Source: Algoriphagus sp. Y33 (lineage in GTDB: Bacteria; Bacteroidota; Bacteroidia; Cytophagales; Cyclobacteriaceae). From it: a DNA stretch of 64,000 bases. Shown piece after piece: positions 34,702 to 44,982 of this stretch (the stretch's first letter is position 1; each line of letters opens with the position of its first letter). The stretch is from contig NZ_CP061947.1 in assembly GCF_014838715.1 (NCBI RefSeq), forward strand, positions 2,356,001 to 2,420,000. Direction: 5' to 3'. The notes beneath the pieces are model-generated. The model ran no database searches and was not told the DNA's origin. It worked only from the letters and a program-made list of their open reading frames with translations. Both the position numbers and the translations under genes were made by a program.

Positions 34702-35700
34702 CTATTCAAGATTCTTTTCCAACGCCTTTTTGACTTGTTCTCCCCATGGCTTAACCTGAGCATCGGTCCAGTTTCCTTCGGAAGATGCTTCCGGCAATAG
34801 CATGGAACAGGTCTCATTCTTATCGGCAATAGACCACGCCGCCCAAGAGATTTTTCTACTCTCCATCCAGCTCAGCCATGCATTCCAAGAAGCCGCATCG
34901 ATAGGTCCGTCTCCGGTGGCTTCCATCCCGGCACATTCTGTAACAAAAATCGGCAGCCCGTCTTGGAATACTTTTTCTGCCCTCTCTCTCAAATAGTCCT
35001 TATGGGTAGCTGCATAAAAATGGAGTACATACATAATGTTCTCCTGATTTAGAATAGGATCCTGAGCCACAAGATGGATATCCTGACTCCAAGTAGGCGA
35101 TCCTACCAAGATTAGATTATCAGGATCGTGCTTTCTGATTTCGGTGATAATATCTTCACTATATGCTTTGACTTCTTCCCAAGTCTCATAATCGGGCTCG
35201 TTGAAAAGCTCATAAATCACATGTGGATTATCTCCATAGGTTTTTGCCATTTCTATAAAAAATGCCTTCGCCTGTTCCGGATATAAATCATGACTATGCC
35301 AGTCTATGATCACATACATATCCTCTGCTATGGCAGCATCCACCACGGCTTTGATTTTTCCGATAGCAAATTCAGGGTTTTCCAAATATGCATCAGCAGG
35401 ATCTACTCCCATGGCGGCCCGCACCAAATTGGCATTCCAGTCACTTTTCAACCATTGGACGGCAGAAGCATTGTAAAACCTTGGCCACCAATTGTGCCAG
35501 CCAAAGCTTACCCCCCTCAGCATCACCGGTTCTCCATTACTATCGGTAAGCTTACCATCAGTTACTTGTAGTTTTCCAAAGTAGCTGACTTCGCCGACCG
35601 GATCAGGTGTGCTTACAGGAGGAATTGGTGTTGGATCGGGAGCTGAAGCTTCTGAGCAGGATGACAAAATCAGACCTGCAATGACTATAAGTTTTTTCAT
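34702..35700 (-). CDS. GH5 endoglucanase-type lipoprotein
   Basis: A 332-residue glycoside hydrolase family 5 enzyme, probably subfamily 2. The signal ends LILSSC (lipobox, Cys15), followed by a Pro-rich linker (APDPTPIPPVSTPDP). The TIM-barrel shows LRGVSFGWHNWW near 61, VIIDWHSHD near 130, the acid/base Glu168 in YELFNEP, HFYA near 227, and the nucleophile Glu255 in IFVTECAG. It should cut beta-1,4-glucan internally. It is encoded just upstream of susC on the same strand and probably works with the GH9 enzyme on the same polymer at the cell surface. Confidence 0.93.
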   Translation of the reverse strand: MKKLIVIAGLILSSCSEASAPDPTPIPPVSTPDPVGEVSYFGKLQVTDGKLTDSNGEPVMLRGVSFGWHNWWPRFYNASAVQWLKSDWNANLVRAAMGVDPADAYLENPEFAIGKIKAVVDAAIAEDMYVIIDWHSHDLYPEQAKAFFIEMAKTYGDNPHVIYELFNEPDYETWEEVKAYSEDIITEIRKHDPDNLILVGSPTWSQDIHLVAQDPILNQENIMYVLHFYAATHKDYLRERAEKVFQDGLPIFVTECAGMEATGDGPIDAASWNAWLSWMESRKISWAAWSIADKNETCSMLLPEASSEGNWTDAQVKPWGEQVKKALEKNLE

Positions 35701-36103
35701 TGGTTGGGTAGTGTTAATTGAGTGCCCAATGTTACACTAACATAAGTTCAAATCTGGGCATCAATTGTTTCCGATTAGGGTAATGATCGTTAAATGATCA
35801 CTAAATAGGGCTTCGGCTTAGCTCAGCCTGATCTATATGTTGAAGTTTTTTAACCTTAAAGAAACAAAGCACATAAAGCTTAGGGGAACAAAGGGGCATC
35901 ACCTTAGGGCAAGGTCAACACTATATTTGTCTATGTGACTCTCCTATGTGGTTAAAAAATTGAGCAATTTTCAAATTTCAAATTCAATGGTCAAGGGAAA
36001 GCAAACCTTTGTGCTCCTTGGTGGACTTTGCGGTTCAAAAAAACACCACCTAATTCAAGACCCCTGAGCTCTCTGTGGTTAAAAAAGACTTTCAGGAAAA
36101 ACA
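35701..36103. repeat. Spacer with dispersed repeats
   Basis: A 403-bp space without a gene. It holds ctcctatgtggttaaaaaat at 35941-35960, ccttggtggactttgcggtt at 36016-36035 and ctctctgtggttaaaaaag at 36070-36088, members of the dispersed gcggtt/gtggtt family. Near the GH5 start there is aatgatc twice, 11 bp apart (35782 and 35793), and the inverted pair tgccca/tgggca at about 35723 and 35756, possible regulator sites. Confidence 0.5.
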
Positions 36104-39100
36104 TCATTCAGCAGCCAGCTCCTGCTGCCGAGCGGCATATTCGGACGGTAGAACAGAGAATTCTGCCTTGAAGTGCTTCGCAAAATACTTGGCATTATTA
36201 TACCCAACCATATAGGCTATTTCTGAAATATTGAGCTGGCTTTTCGCCAAAAGCTGAGAAGCGCGTTTCAACCTGATGAGGCGGATAAACTCAATCGGAC
36301 TTTTACCTGTGATCGACTGAAGCTTTTTGTACAAATGAACTCTACTCATTCCCAATTCCTTGCTTAGAAACTCTACGGAAAGCTGAGAATCTTCCATGTG
36401 TTTCTCTACCAAAGCTACAGCTTTTTGGATGAGCTGATCGTCCAGAGAAGTCACATTTACTTCAGATGCATTGATCTGTATCTTATTGCGGTTTTGTTCC
36501 TGTATCATATTTCGCTCACGCAACAGATTCTTGATGCTCAACTGCAGGATCTCCAGATTAAAAGGCTTGGTCAGATATAGATTACATCTGCTATCCAAGC
36601 TCTGGACCATAGCCTCCTCGGATTTTTTGGCGGTCAGCAAGATCACAGGAATATGGGAAGTCTTGATATCTCCTTTTACCTTCTGACAAAATTCTTTGCC
36701 ATCCATCTGAGGCATCATCAAATCCGAAATAATCAAATCAGGGATATGCTGCTGTGCCAGATCCCATCCCTGCGCCCCATTTGTAGCAGTGAGTATTTGA
36801 TAGGAATCTGAAAGACAGTCCTTGAGATAATTTCTAAACTCCACATGATCCTCGGCGATAAGAATCAGCTCCTTTAATTCCCCTGATTTAGGCATAACTT
36901 CCTCTTCTTCATCCCAATTTTCTGAAATAATCAAAGCCAAAGGAATACTGAGCGTAAATACGGATCCCATTCCCGGCTCACTTTCAACCGTAATTTCGCC
37001 GTTCATCGTCCGTGCAAAATCCTGCACCAAAGACAACCCAATTCCACTTCCCTGATTCAGCTGTTGCTTATGCCCTTCTGTGGTATAGAACCTGTCGAAA
37101 ATCTTACTTTGATCTTCCTTGGAAATCCCCACTCCTGTATCAGAAACTGACAGAATCAAAAGTCCCTTCTCCTCATTTTCCAACTGCAGCTCCAATGCTA
37201 CCGTAATGGCACCATCTTCTTGGGTAAACTTAAATGCGTTGGAAAGCAAATTGAAAATAATTTTCTCCAGCTTGTCAGGATCAAAAATTGCCTGCTGTGT
37301 ATGCGTATTTGTCTCATAATTGAGATGTATATTTTTATTCTCAGAGAGTTCGTGAAAATCTGCCACACATTCTTTGATGAATTGAACCACATCTCCTTCT
37401 GAAGGATGGAAGGTTAGTCCACCATTTTCTACATTTTTTACATCCAGAAGCTGGTTAATCAACTTAAGCAATCGTCGGGCATTTCGCTGGATAATCCTAT
37501 ATTGGCTTAGCAATCCCGTATTTTCTGTCTCAGAGATCAAATGCTCCGTAGGAGTCAAGATCAAAGAAAGTGGGGTTCTGAATTCATGGCTTAGATTGGT
37601 AAAAAATTTGGTTTTCAACCTATCCAAATCCTGCACACGTTTGGCTTCACGCATTGCCTGCTCTCTTTCAAACTTCTCCCGCTGTCTAGTCAGAAGCTGA
37701 TGTCTGAAATAGAATATAATGGCAAGAAAAGACAAGAAATATAAAAAATACGCAATCGGCGTCTTCCAGAAGGGTGCCAAAATTTTAATATCCAATTTGT
37801 ATTCGTACAGACTCCAGCCATCCAACACGGTTCCCGGCTGTACTACCAGTGTATAATTCCCCGGATCTAGGTTAGTAAAGGTCACTTTTGCCAAATCATC
37901 ATTGAGATATATCCAATCGTCATTGAAACCCATCAGTTTATAACGGTACTTGTTCTTTTCAGGATAGAGAAAATTCAATGCACTGAACCCAATGGAAAAA
38001 ATGTTCTCATCATGTCTCAGAACTAGTTGATCCATATTTTCAAGCGACTTCGGAAGAAGCACCCTTTTTCCTAACTTTTCCCCCACCTTGACTTCCTCAT
38101 TGAACAATTGAAAGTCGGTAAAAACCACTTTAGGGTTATTCCGCTCAAACGCAAAATTTTCAGATTTGAAGATATTATAACCATTTGGACCACCGAAGAT
38201 AAATTCATTTCTACTGGTTTTTAATGCAGCATTTTTGTTGAACAAAGCTGCTTGGAGGCCATCTTTTTGATCGAAGTTTTGGAATGTTATGGAGAATGGA
38301 GTTACACTCCTATCGATTTCGGCATAGCTTAATCCCATCTGGGAGCTGATCCAAAGATTGCCGGCATCATCCTCAACCAAATCCACCAAATATGCCGTAG
38401 GCAGTCCTTCTTCCTCACCATAATGTACAAATGAACTGTCGGAGGTGTTGAAATAATATAGACCACTCATTGTAGTTGTCCAGAGAATTCCCTCTGCATC
38501 TACAAATAAATCTGTGATATTAGAGTCTATTGGCCCGTTTCCTTGTGCTTCGGAATAAAAAGCATTTTGTCCGGTTTCATAATTAAACATGTTCAAACCA
38601 CTGCCTCCTGAGACCCAGATATTTCCGGATTTATCCTCTGCAAAACCTGTGATATATTGATTGTTGGTAAAAAACGGTGGGCTTCCTGCAGGATAATTTT
38701 GAAATTCCTTCCTGTCTCTGTCAAGCATGGAAATTCCTGACCGCAGCGTTCCTATCCAGATTTTACCTGTGCTATCTTCGAAAAGCTTCCATATACTTGG
38801 CCCCGGAATCCCTGATTCATTCTCCGGCAGGTAATTATAATTCTTAAACTCCCTCCCATCGTAGCTTCCCAGCCCATTCAAGTAAGTGCCTATCCACAGA
38901 ATTCCTTCATGATCAATCATCAAATCTACAATCACATCACCCGTGAGGCTATTTTTGTTTTCAGGATTATGTTTGAATTGCTTATACGTATTGGTTTCCC
39001 TATTATGGTAAAAAAGCCCTCCACCATTAGTTCCTATATACAGGTTGCCCAAACTATCTTCCGCAAAAGTGTTGACATCATTGAAAGGAAGTGAATTGGG

Positions 39101-40198
39101 ATCTACAAAGTTTTTTCGTACATGCGAAAAGCGCAGTAATCCCTGATGATAATAGGCAACTCCCTTTTTATGGGTGCCCACCCAAATTATATCTTCGTTG
39201 TCTTTATACAAAGAATAAACCACATTGTGGGGCATAGAATTATCTTGTGCATTCTCTCCCATCAAGTACTTGACCGTTCGGGTAGCTTTGTCAAAAACAT
39301 TGATGCCCCCATGATCTGTACCAAGCCATATCTGACCATTCTTTGCTTCTACGATGGCTTTCACCATATTATTATTCAGGCGGAATATCCCCTGGTCCTC
39401 CTGATTGGTATGAACTTCATGAGTAAAACCATCCACCCTAAAAACTCCCAAATCACGCTCAGGATCAAATATCCAGGCATCCCCGTCTGAATCAATCATT
39501 AGTTCATATCCGGCAACTGTAGGGATTTCGTCCTGTGGAAGTCTGAGCGTTTTAGTGACAATCAAACGATTGGGGTCTAGCAAGTCAATCACACCGGAAT
39601 TGTGCACAACCCAAATCAGGCCATCAGGGGCTTCGGCAATTGATGCTATTTGATTGGAAGAAAGACTTCCCTTTTCAGCTTTTTTTTGAACATAAATCGT
39701 ATTTCCGGAATCCCCTTCATAAATGCTTATGCCTTTGGCTGGATGTGTAAACCAAAATCTATTTTGACGATCCTTCATCAGCATCCCTACTGAATCTGAA
39801 GCCAAGCGATAAAAGGAAGAAAAAACTGATGTCCCCCTAGAGAATTTCTCATTTTCAGGATTGTAAATATCAAAAATCCCATTTACATTTTTAACCCAGA
39901 GCTTGTCATTAGGCCCCAGATAAATCTTCAGAATATTATTGTGGGAAATGGACGTGGAGTCCTTGGTGTTCAAAAAAATCTTAGTGCGTGTTCCGTCATA
40001 TCGGTACAAGCCATAAGCCGTGCCGTACCACATCATACCATCTGCATCTCTGAGCATGCTGAGAATATTGGAATTGGACAGTCCGAGACTTTCATCCAAA
40101 TTACGAAACACCAGCTTTTCTACTTCAGCCTGACCAAAAACAGATCCTGCCCAAAGCAACATCAAACAAGCTATTCCTCTTATCACATATCCTATCAT
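36104..40198 (-). CDS. Hybrid two-component system regulator (HTCS)
   Basis: A 1364-residue one-protein signalling chain. Signal peptide (1-22), about 14 Reg_prop beta-propeller blades at about 30-720 (for example GLIWVVHNSGVIDLLD, GQIWLGTDHGGINVFD), a Y_Y_Y domain near 750-820, one membrane helix near 830, histidine kinase HisKA with His871 in NLSHEFRTPLSLIL, HATPase_c (DTGVGISKEDQSKIFDRFY), a receiver domain with Asp1159 in ISDLMMPQMDG, and a C-terminal AraC-type helix-turn-helix (ISEIAYMVGYNNAKYFAKHFK). The periplasmic propeller binds an oligosaccharide and the AraC domain activates the cognate operon. It lies between the GH5/susC genes and the xylose operon. Confidence 0.96.
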   Translation of the reverse strand: MIGYVIRGIACLMLLWAGSVFGQAEVEKLVFRNLDESLGLSNSNILSMLRDADGMMWYGTAYGLYRYDGTRTKIFLNTKDSTSISHNNILKIYLGPNDKLWVKNVNGIFDIYNPENEKFSRGTSVFSSFYRLASDSVGMLMKDRQNRFWFTHPAKGISIYEGDSGNTIYVQKKAEKGSLSSNQIASIAEAPDGLIWVVHNSGVIDLLDPNRLIVTKTLRLPQDEIPTVAGYELMIDSDGDAWIFDPERDLGVFRVDGFTHEVHTNQEDQGIFRLNNNMVKAIVEAKNGQIWLGTDHGGINVFDKATRTVKYLMGENAQDNSMPHNVVYSLYKDNEDIIWVGTHKKGVAYYHQGLLRFSHVRKNFVDPNSLPFNDVNTFAEDSLGNLYIGTNGGGLFYHNRETNTYKQFKHNPENKNSLTGDVIVDLMIDHEGILWIGTYLNGLGSYDGREFKNYNYLPENESGIPGPSIWKLFEDSTGKIWIGTLRSGISMLDRDRKEFQNYPAGSPPFFTNNQYITGFAEDKSGNIWVSGGSGLNMFNYETGQNAFYSEAQGNGPIDSNITDLFVDAEGILWTTTMSGLYYFNTSDSSFVHYGEEEGLPTAYLVDLVEDDAGNLWISSQMGLSYAEIDRSVTPFSITFQNFDQKDGLQAALFNKNAALKTSRNEFIFGGPNGYNIFKSENFAFERNNPKVVFTDFQLFNEEVKVGEKLGKRVLLPKSLENMDQLVLRHDENIFSIGFSALNFLYPEKNKYRYKLMGFNDDWIYLNDDLAKVTFTNLDPGNYTLVVQPGTVLDGWSLYEYKLDIKILAPFWKTPIAYFLYFLSFLAIIFYFRHQLLTRQREKFEREQAMREAKRVQDLDRLKTKFFTNLSHEFRTPLSLILTPTEHLISETENTGLLSQYRIIQRNARRLLKLINQLLDVKNVENGGLTFHPSEGDVVQFIKECVADFHELSENKNIHLNYETNTHTQQAIFDPDKLEKIIFNLLSNAFKFTQEDGAITVALELQLENEEKGLLILSVSDTGVGISKEDQSKIFDRFYTTEGHKQQLNQGSGIGLSLVQDFARTMNGEITVESEPGMGSVFTLSIPLALIISENWDEEEEVMPKSGELKELILIAEDHVEFRNYLKDCLSDSYQILTATNGAQGWDLAQQHIPDLIISDLMMPQMDGKEFCQKVKGDIKTSHIPVILLTAKKSEEAMVQSLDSRCNLYLTKPFNLEILQLSIKNLLRERNMIQEQNRNKIQINASEVNVTSLDDQLIQKAVALVEKHMEDSQLSVEFLSKELGMSRVHLYKKLQSITGKSPIEFIRLIRLKRASQLLAKSQLNISEIAYMVGYNNAKYFAKHFKAEFSVLPSEYAARQQELAAE

Positions 40199-40290
40199 AC
40201 ACCGGTAACTATGGAGAGCAAATTATGAGAATTATAGGAAACTTCTCATTCCCGTATCAATATTTTGTAGATGCATTTCATTATTTCCAT

Positions 40291-40329
40291 TAAAAAAGTC
40301 CGGTTGAGAAATCTCAACCGGACTTTTTA
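40291..40329. terminator. Bidirectional terminator after xylA
   Basis: agtccggttgaga and tctcaaccggact form a perfect 13-bp stem with an AA loop (40297-40324), flanked by A6 on the left and T5 on the right. It lies 20 bp beyond the xylA stop and separates the xylose operon from the regulator gene. Confidence 0.9.
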
Positions 40330-40349
40330 AAATTATTTACAAAAGATAC

Positions 40350-41663
40350 TTAGATAAACCTGTTCAATAGATTTTCGAAGTATTCTTGCTTGCCGCTGGT
40401 CTGAATAGGCTCTCCCACCTCAGCTGCATAGTTTCTCAGATCTTCAAGCGTAAGGTTTCCTTCTTCGAAAGACTTCCCTTTTCCCGAGTCAAAGCTTGCA
40501 TAGCGATTCTTTCTTCTTTCCAGATAATCTGACTTGTCCAAAATATCCTGGGCGATCAGCATACCTCTGGCGAAAGCATCCATACTTCCAATATGTGCCA
40601 AGAATAGATCGTCCATGTCAGTTGAGTTTCTTCTGATTTTTGCATCAAAGTTCACTCCGCCACCTTGGATACCGGCCGAAGTCAACAACACAAGCATAGC
40701 TTCTGTCATTTCCTGCAAGTTCATCGCAAATTGATCTGTATCCCAGCCATTTTGGTAATCACCTCTGTTGGCATCGATACTTCCCAGCATACCTGCATCC
40801 GCACATACCTGAAGCTCATGCTGGAAGGTGTGTCCTGCCAATGTAGCATGGTTTACTTCGATGTTCAATTTGAAATCCTTATCAAGTCCATGCTGTCTCA
40901 GGAATCCAATTACCGTAGCAGCATCATAATCATACTGGTGCTTAGTTGGCTCCATTGGCTTAGGCTCAATGAAGAATGTTCCTTTGAAACCGTTCTTTCT
41001 GGCATAGTCACGGGATATAGTCAAGAACTGGGCAAGGTGCTCTGTCTCACGCTTCATGTCTGTGTTGAGTAAGGACATATAGCCCTCACGACCACCCCAG
41101 AACACGTAATTTTCGCCGCCCAAAGCAATAGTTGCATCGATTGCATTTTTCACCTGAGTTCCTGCCCATGACACTACACTGAAATCCGGATTGGTAGAAG
41201 CCCCGTTCATATAGCGTGGATTGCTAAATACATTTGCCGTTCCCCAAAGCAATTTCACACCTGTTTCAGCTTGCTTTTGCTTGGCATACTCAGTGATGAT
41301 TTGCATTCTTTTCTCGTATTCACCCAGGCTTGGTCCTTCATCGATCAAGTCAATATCATGGAAGCAATAATAAGGAGCTCCGATTTTGGTGATAAATTCG
41401 AAAGCCGCATCCATTTTGTCTTTGGCTCTCTGGATAGGATCGGCTGCCGCATCCCATGGGTGAACAATCGTCCCCGGACCGAATGGATCTCCGCCTGTGC
41501 CGCAGAAGGAGTGCCAATAAGCAATAGCAAATTTGAAGTGCTCCTTCATGGTTTTTCCGGCGATAATACGGTTTTCATCGTAAAATCTAAACGCTAGTGG
41601 ATTATCACTTTCCTTACCTTCGAAAGGAATCTTATCGATTGAAGAGAAATAAGTTTTTGACAT
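40350..41663 (-). CDS. xylA: Xylose isomerase
   Basis: A 437-residue class II xylose isomerase, converting D-xylose to D-xylulose with two divalent metals. Family features are [18 protein letters not shown] near 44, YYCFHDIDL with the catalytic His, [24 protein letters not shown] with metal-binding Glu, [14 protein letters not shown], and [16 protein letters not shown] with metal-binding Asp. Length is standard. It is the last gene of a symporter-xylB-xylA operon, 42 bp after xylB. Confidence 0.97.
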   Translation of the reverse strand: MSKTYFSSIDKIPFEGKESDNPLAFRFYDENRIIAGKTMKEHFKFAIAYWHSFCGTGGDPFGPGTIVHPWDAAADPIQRAKDKMDAAFEFITKIGAPYYCFHDIDLIDEGPSLGEYEKRMQIITEYAKQKQAETGVKLLWGTANVFSNPRYMNGASTNPDFSVVSWAGTQVKNAIDATIALGGENYVFWGGREGYMSLLNTDMKRETEHLAQFLTISRDYARKNGFKGTFFIEPKPMEPTKHQYDYDAATVIGFLRQHGLDKDFKLNIEVNHATLAGHTFQHELQVCADAGMLGSIDANRGDYQNGWDTDQFAMNLQEMTEAMLVLLTSAGIQGGGVNFDAKIRRNSTDMDDLFLAHIGSMDAFARGMLIAQDILDKSDYLERRKNRYASFDSGKGKSFEEGNLTLEDLRNYAAEVGEPIQTSGKQEYFENLLNRFI

Positions 41664-41705
41664 TTTTACTGTGTTTTATTAGGTATTTATAGGTTTGAAA
41701 TTCAA

Positions 41706-43208
41706 TTATACACTCATTTTTCGGATTGCATCCAGATGATTTTTCCAAGTAGCATATACTTCTTCGTAAGGTTCATAGAAATGCTCATTGGGTTCTACAG
41801 TTTCCAGCAATTCCAATCCTGCAAAGGCTTCCGTTTCGTTGGCAAATACTCCCGCGCCAATACCCGCTCCCCTGGCAGCTCCCTGTGCACCATCTGTATC
41901 GTACAATTCCAGTACAACTTTGTTCATGTGGACGAATGTCTTACGGAAAACAGGACTAAGAAACATATTGGCTTTACCGGCTTTCACCGTCTTAAGATCC
42001 AGCCCCATCTCCTGCATGATCCGGAATCCAAAAGTAAGAGCAGAAACAATCCCTTCTTGGGCAGAACGGATCATATGACGCTTGTCATGCTTCAGTAAAT
42101 CCAGCCCCAATAAATGTGCACCGACATGCTGATTTTGCATGATTCGTTCTGCCCCATTTCCGAAAGGAATGAAAGTCAATCCTTCGGATCCTATAGGTGC
42201 AGAACCTCCCAAATTATTCATCTCATCGTATTCGATATGGGCCGCCCCCATGATTTTTTTAATCCAACTATTCAGAATTCCGGTTCCATTCACACAAAGT
42301 AACACGCCATAAGAAGGGTTCTTCTCAGAGTGATTTACATGCACAAAGGTATTGACCCGTGACAAAGGATCATGTAGCGGCTTATCCGCAACTCCATACA
42401 CTGTCCCCGAGGTACCGGCTGTGGTAGCCAATTCTCCCGGCTTTAATACCTGAAGTGAGAAAGCATTGTTTGGCTGATCACCGGCACGATAAGATATAGG
42501 AATTCCTTCTTCCAGCCCGGTTAGTTCCGATACTACAGCAGAGACCCTACCCTGAATAGAATAGGAAGGCACCACTTCAGGAATCCAGGATTTTAAAATT
42601 TGGTAGTTGTCAAGAACCTTGTCACTCAAACCATTTTTCTGAAAATCCCATAATATACCTTCAGAAAGTCCGGTCTCAGAAGTGAAAATCTCACCACTCA
42701 ATTTCATCGCAATGAAATCACCCGGAAGCATCATTTTATGGATTTTTGCTGCCAGGTCAGGCTCATTTTCAATTACCCAGCGAAGCTTGGAGGCTGTGAA
42801 ATTTCCCGGGGAATTCAGCAAGTTTTTCAAACAATACTCTTCTCCCAACTCCCTGAAAGCCTTTTCCCCTATTCCTACTGCGCGGCTGTCGCACCATATA
42901 ATGGAAGGTCTCAGGACATTCTGGTCCTTATCCACCAAAACCAGCCCATGCATTTGGTAAGCTATACCGATCCCTTTCAATTCGCCCTTCTTAACGGCGG
43001 ATTTATTCAATACATAGCGGATAGAATGCTGTACATATTTCCACCATGCTTCGGGATCCTGCTCCGCATACCCCTTCTCAGGGGATTCTATGATCATTTC
43101 CTCCTCAGGAAACGCTTTTGATAATAAAGATTTACCAGAATCTGCATCAAGCAATGAAGTTTTGACGGATGAGCTCCCAATGTCAATTCCCAATAATAAA
43201 CGTCTCAT
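41706..43208 (-). CDS. xylB: Xylulokinase (FGGY family)
   Basis: A 500-residue FGGY carbohydrate kinase phosphorylating D-xylulose to xylulose 5-phosphate for the pentose phosphate pathway. The N-terminal ATPase motif LLGIDIGSSSVKTSL, the family segments GIAYQMHGLVLVDKD, IIWCDSRA and TAGTSGTVYGV, and the C-terminal DGAQGAARGAGIGAG are present. Position directly before xylA and 12 bp after the symporter gene supports xylulose as substrate over other ketoses. Confidence 0.94.
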   Translation of the reverse strand: MRRLLLGIDIGSSSVKTSLLDADSGKSLLSKAFPEEEMIIESPEKGYAEQDPEAWWKYVQHSIRYVLNKSAVKKGELKGIGIAYQMHGLVLVDKDQNVLRPSIIWCDSRAVGIGEKAFRELGEEYCLKNLLNSPGNFTASKLRWVIENEPDLAAKIHKMMLPGDFIAMKLSGEIFTSETGLSEGILWDFQKNGLSDKVLDNYQILKSWIPEVVPSYSIQGRVSAVVSELTGLEEGIPISYRAGDQPNNAFSLQVLKPGELATTAGTSGTVYGVADKPLHDPLSRVNTFVHVNHSEKNPSYGVLLCVNGTGILNSWIKKIMGAAHIEYDEMNNLGGSAPIGSEGLTFIPFGNGAERIMQNQHVGAHLLGLDLLKHDKRHMIRSAQEGIVSALTFGFRIMQEMGLDLKTVKAGKANMFLSPVFRKTFVHMNKVVLELYDTDGAQGAARGAGIGAGVFANETEAFAGLELLETVEPNEHFYEPYEEVYATWKNHLDAIRKMSV

Positions 43209-43220
43209 TTAATGTGGATT

Positions 43221-44864
43221 TTACCAGAATGTAATATATAATGCAGCAGTAATTCCTGCTATTAAAATAGCCCCAATCTTGAATTTTGTACTAGTACTGA
43301 ACAATTCTTTATTGATATCAATGCTATTTGGATGATCTTTTCCTTTGCCCTCTACCAAACTAATAATGATCATCAAAACAGCCAGGATCAAAAATACAAC
43401 CCCCATTCTATCAATAAATGGTAAGCCGGGGAAAACAACTTTCAATACGACAGAAAGAGGAATGCTCAAGGCAGCTCCTGTCAAGGCTGCATTTGAGGTT
43501 GTCTTCTTCCAAAATACGCCAAAGAAGAATATCGCAAATACTCCCGGGCTAATGAAGCCGGTGTATTCCTGAATAAACTGAAATGCCTGATCCAAAGCTC
43601 CCAATGCCGGAGCTACTATAGATGCTACCCCAAATGCCACCAATGCAGTGATACGGCCAACCTTTACCTGCTTGGCTTCGGAAGCACCTTTTCCAATGTA
43701 TTTGTTGTAAATATCCATCGTGAAAATGGTAGATGTACTATTTGCCATCGAGGCCAGCGAAGATACAATTGCTGCGGTCAAAGCTGCAAATGCCAGACCT
43801 TTCAAGCCTACAGGCAATAATTGAAGCAAGGTAGGATAAGCTCTATCAGACTTAATCAGGCCCGTAACAGGATCTTTCATTGATTCAATAAAGCCTATGT
43901 CAATTCCGTTTTTTACGATTACGTAAGCTGCAATCCCCGGAATCACCACGATAAGCGGCATAAGCAATTTTAAGAATCCGGCGAAAATCATCCCCTTTTG
44001 AGCTTCGTCTAAACTTTTAGCCGCCAAAGCCCTTTGTGTGATATACTGATTAAATCCCCAATAGCTAAGATTTGTGATCCACATACCTCCCACTAGCACT
44101 GAAATTCCAGGTAGATCAAGATAAGCATCACGCGTTCCTCCGGATCCATCAGGAATCATCATCTCCCCCTTGGACAGAATCATAGAAAAATGTCCAGGAA
44201 CTTCTCTTTTCAACAGGCCTAGGCCTTCCCATGCATCTCCACTACCTACCATTTGAAGGGCTATATAAGTAGTCGCAAGTCCACCGGCAATCAAGAATAC
44301 CACCTGGATCACATCAGTCCAAGCTACTGCTTTCAAGCCACCATAAATGGAATAAACCATAGCAAAAAGTGCCAGTCCAAAAATACCGTAACCCATTGGG
44401 ACATTCAGAATGGTATTCAAGCTCAACGCTCCCAAATACAATACTGAGGTAAGATTGACAAAAACATACAGTAACAACCAGAAAATCGCCATAGTGGTCC
44501 TTACTCTAGTATCGTACCGATCCAATAAGAAGCCCGGCATGGTGTAAATGCCCTTTTTGATATAAATCGGCAAAAAGAAAATTGCCACAACCAATAAGGT
44601 AACAGCTGCCATCCATTCATAGGTGGAAATGGCCAGTCCTAAAGCGAAACCCGATCCTGACATTCCAATAAACTGCTCTGCAGAAATATTGGATGCTATC
44701 AACGATGCTCCGACTGCCCACCAAGGCAATGCCTTGGAAGCAAGGAAGTAATCGGATGAATTTTTAACGTGACCTTTTTTCTCACGGGACACAAAAATAC
44801 CCATCCCGACGATGAGCAAACAATAGCCTATAAAGACGGCTAAATCTAAAGGTTCTAAGAGCAT
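43221..44864 (-). CDS. Sodium:solute symporter (SSS family), probable xylose uptake
   Basis: A 547-residue inner-membrane symporter with about 14 helices, SGLT-like. Typical segments are SSDYFLASKALPWWAVGASLIASNISAEQFIGMSG (broken here by family-typical helices), YGGLKAVAWTDVIQ and ALTAAIVSSLASMANSTSTIFTMDIY, which carries the Na2-site serines. It is the first gene of the xylose operon, 12 bp before xylB, so D-xylose is the likely cargo. A related but truncated symporter fragment is found at 61182-61592. Confidence 0.92.
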   Translation of the reverse strand: MLLEPLDLAVFIGYCLLIVGMGIFVSREKKGHVKNSSDYFLASKALPWWAVGASLIASNISAEQFIGMSGSGFALGLAISTYEWMAAVTLLVVAIFFLPIYIKKGIYTMPGFLLDRYDTRVRTTMAIFWLLLYVFVNLTSVLYLGALSLNTILNVPMGYGIFGLALFAMVYSIYGGLKAVAWTDVIQVVFLIAGGLATTYIALQMVGSGDAWEGLGLLKREVPGHFSMILSKGEMMIPDGSGGTRDAYLDLPGISVLVGGMWITNLSYWGFNQYITQRALAAKSLDEAQKGMIFAGFLKLLMPLIVVIPGIAAYVIVKNGIDIGFIESMKDPVTGLIKSDRAYPTLLQLLPVGLKGLAFAALTAAIVSSLASMANSTSTIFTMDIYNKYIGKGASEAKQVKVGRITALVAFGVASIVAPALGALDQAFQFIQEYTGFISPGVFAIFFFGVFWKKTTSNAALTGAALSIPLSVVLKVVFPGLPFIDRMGVVFLILAVLMIIISLVEGKGKDHPNSIDINKELFSTSTKFKIGAILIAGITAALYITFW

Positions 44865-44982
44865 AAATTGTTAGGTTAGGTTTTGGGCAGTTAGTTTGGG
44901 TAAACGACTAATCTTATTAGAATAGGCCGATAAAGATAATATTTTCGTGATAACGACTATAATAAAAAGTGCCTAATTAAAA
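44865..44982 (-). promoter_or_regulatory. Xylose operon upstream region
   Basis: The 118-bp region before the symporter gene holds aacgacta twice in the same orientation (44903-44910 and 44952-44959) and a short palindrome ctaatcttattag at 44908-44920. These may be operator elements for a xylose-responsive regulator; no consensus promoter was found. Confidence 0.3.
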
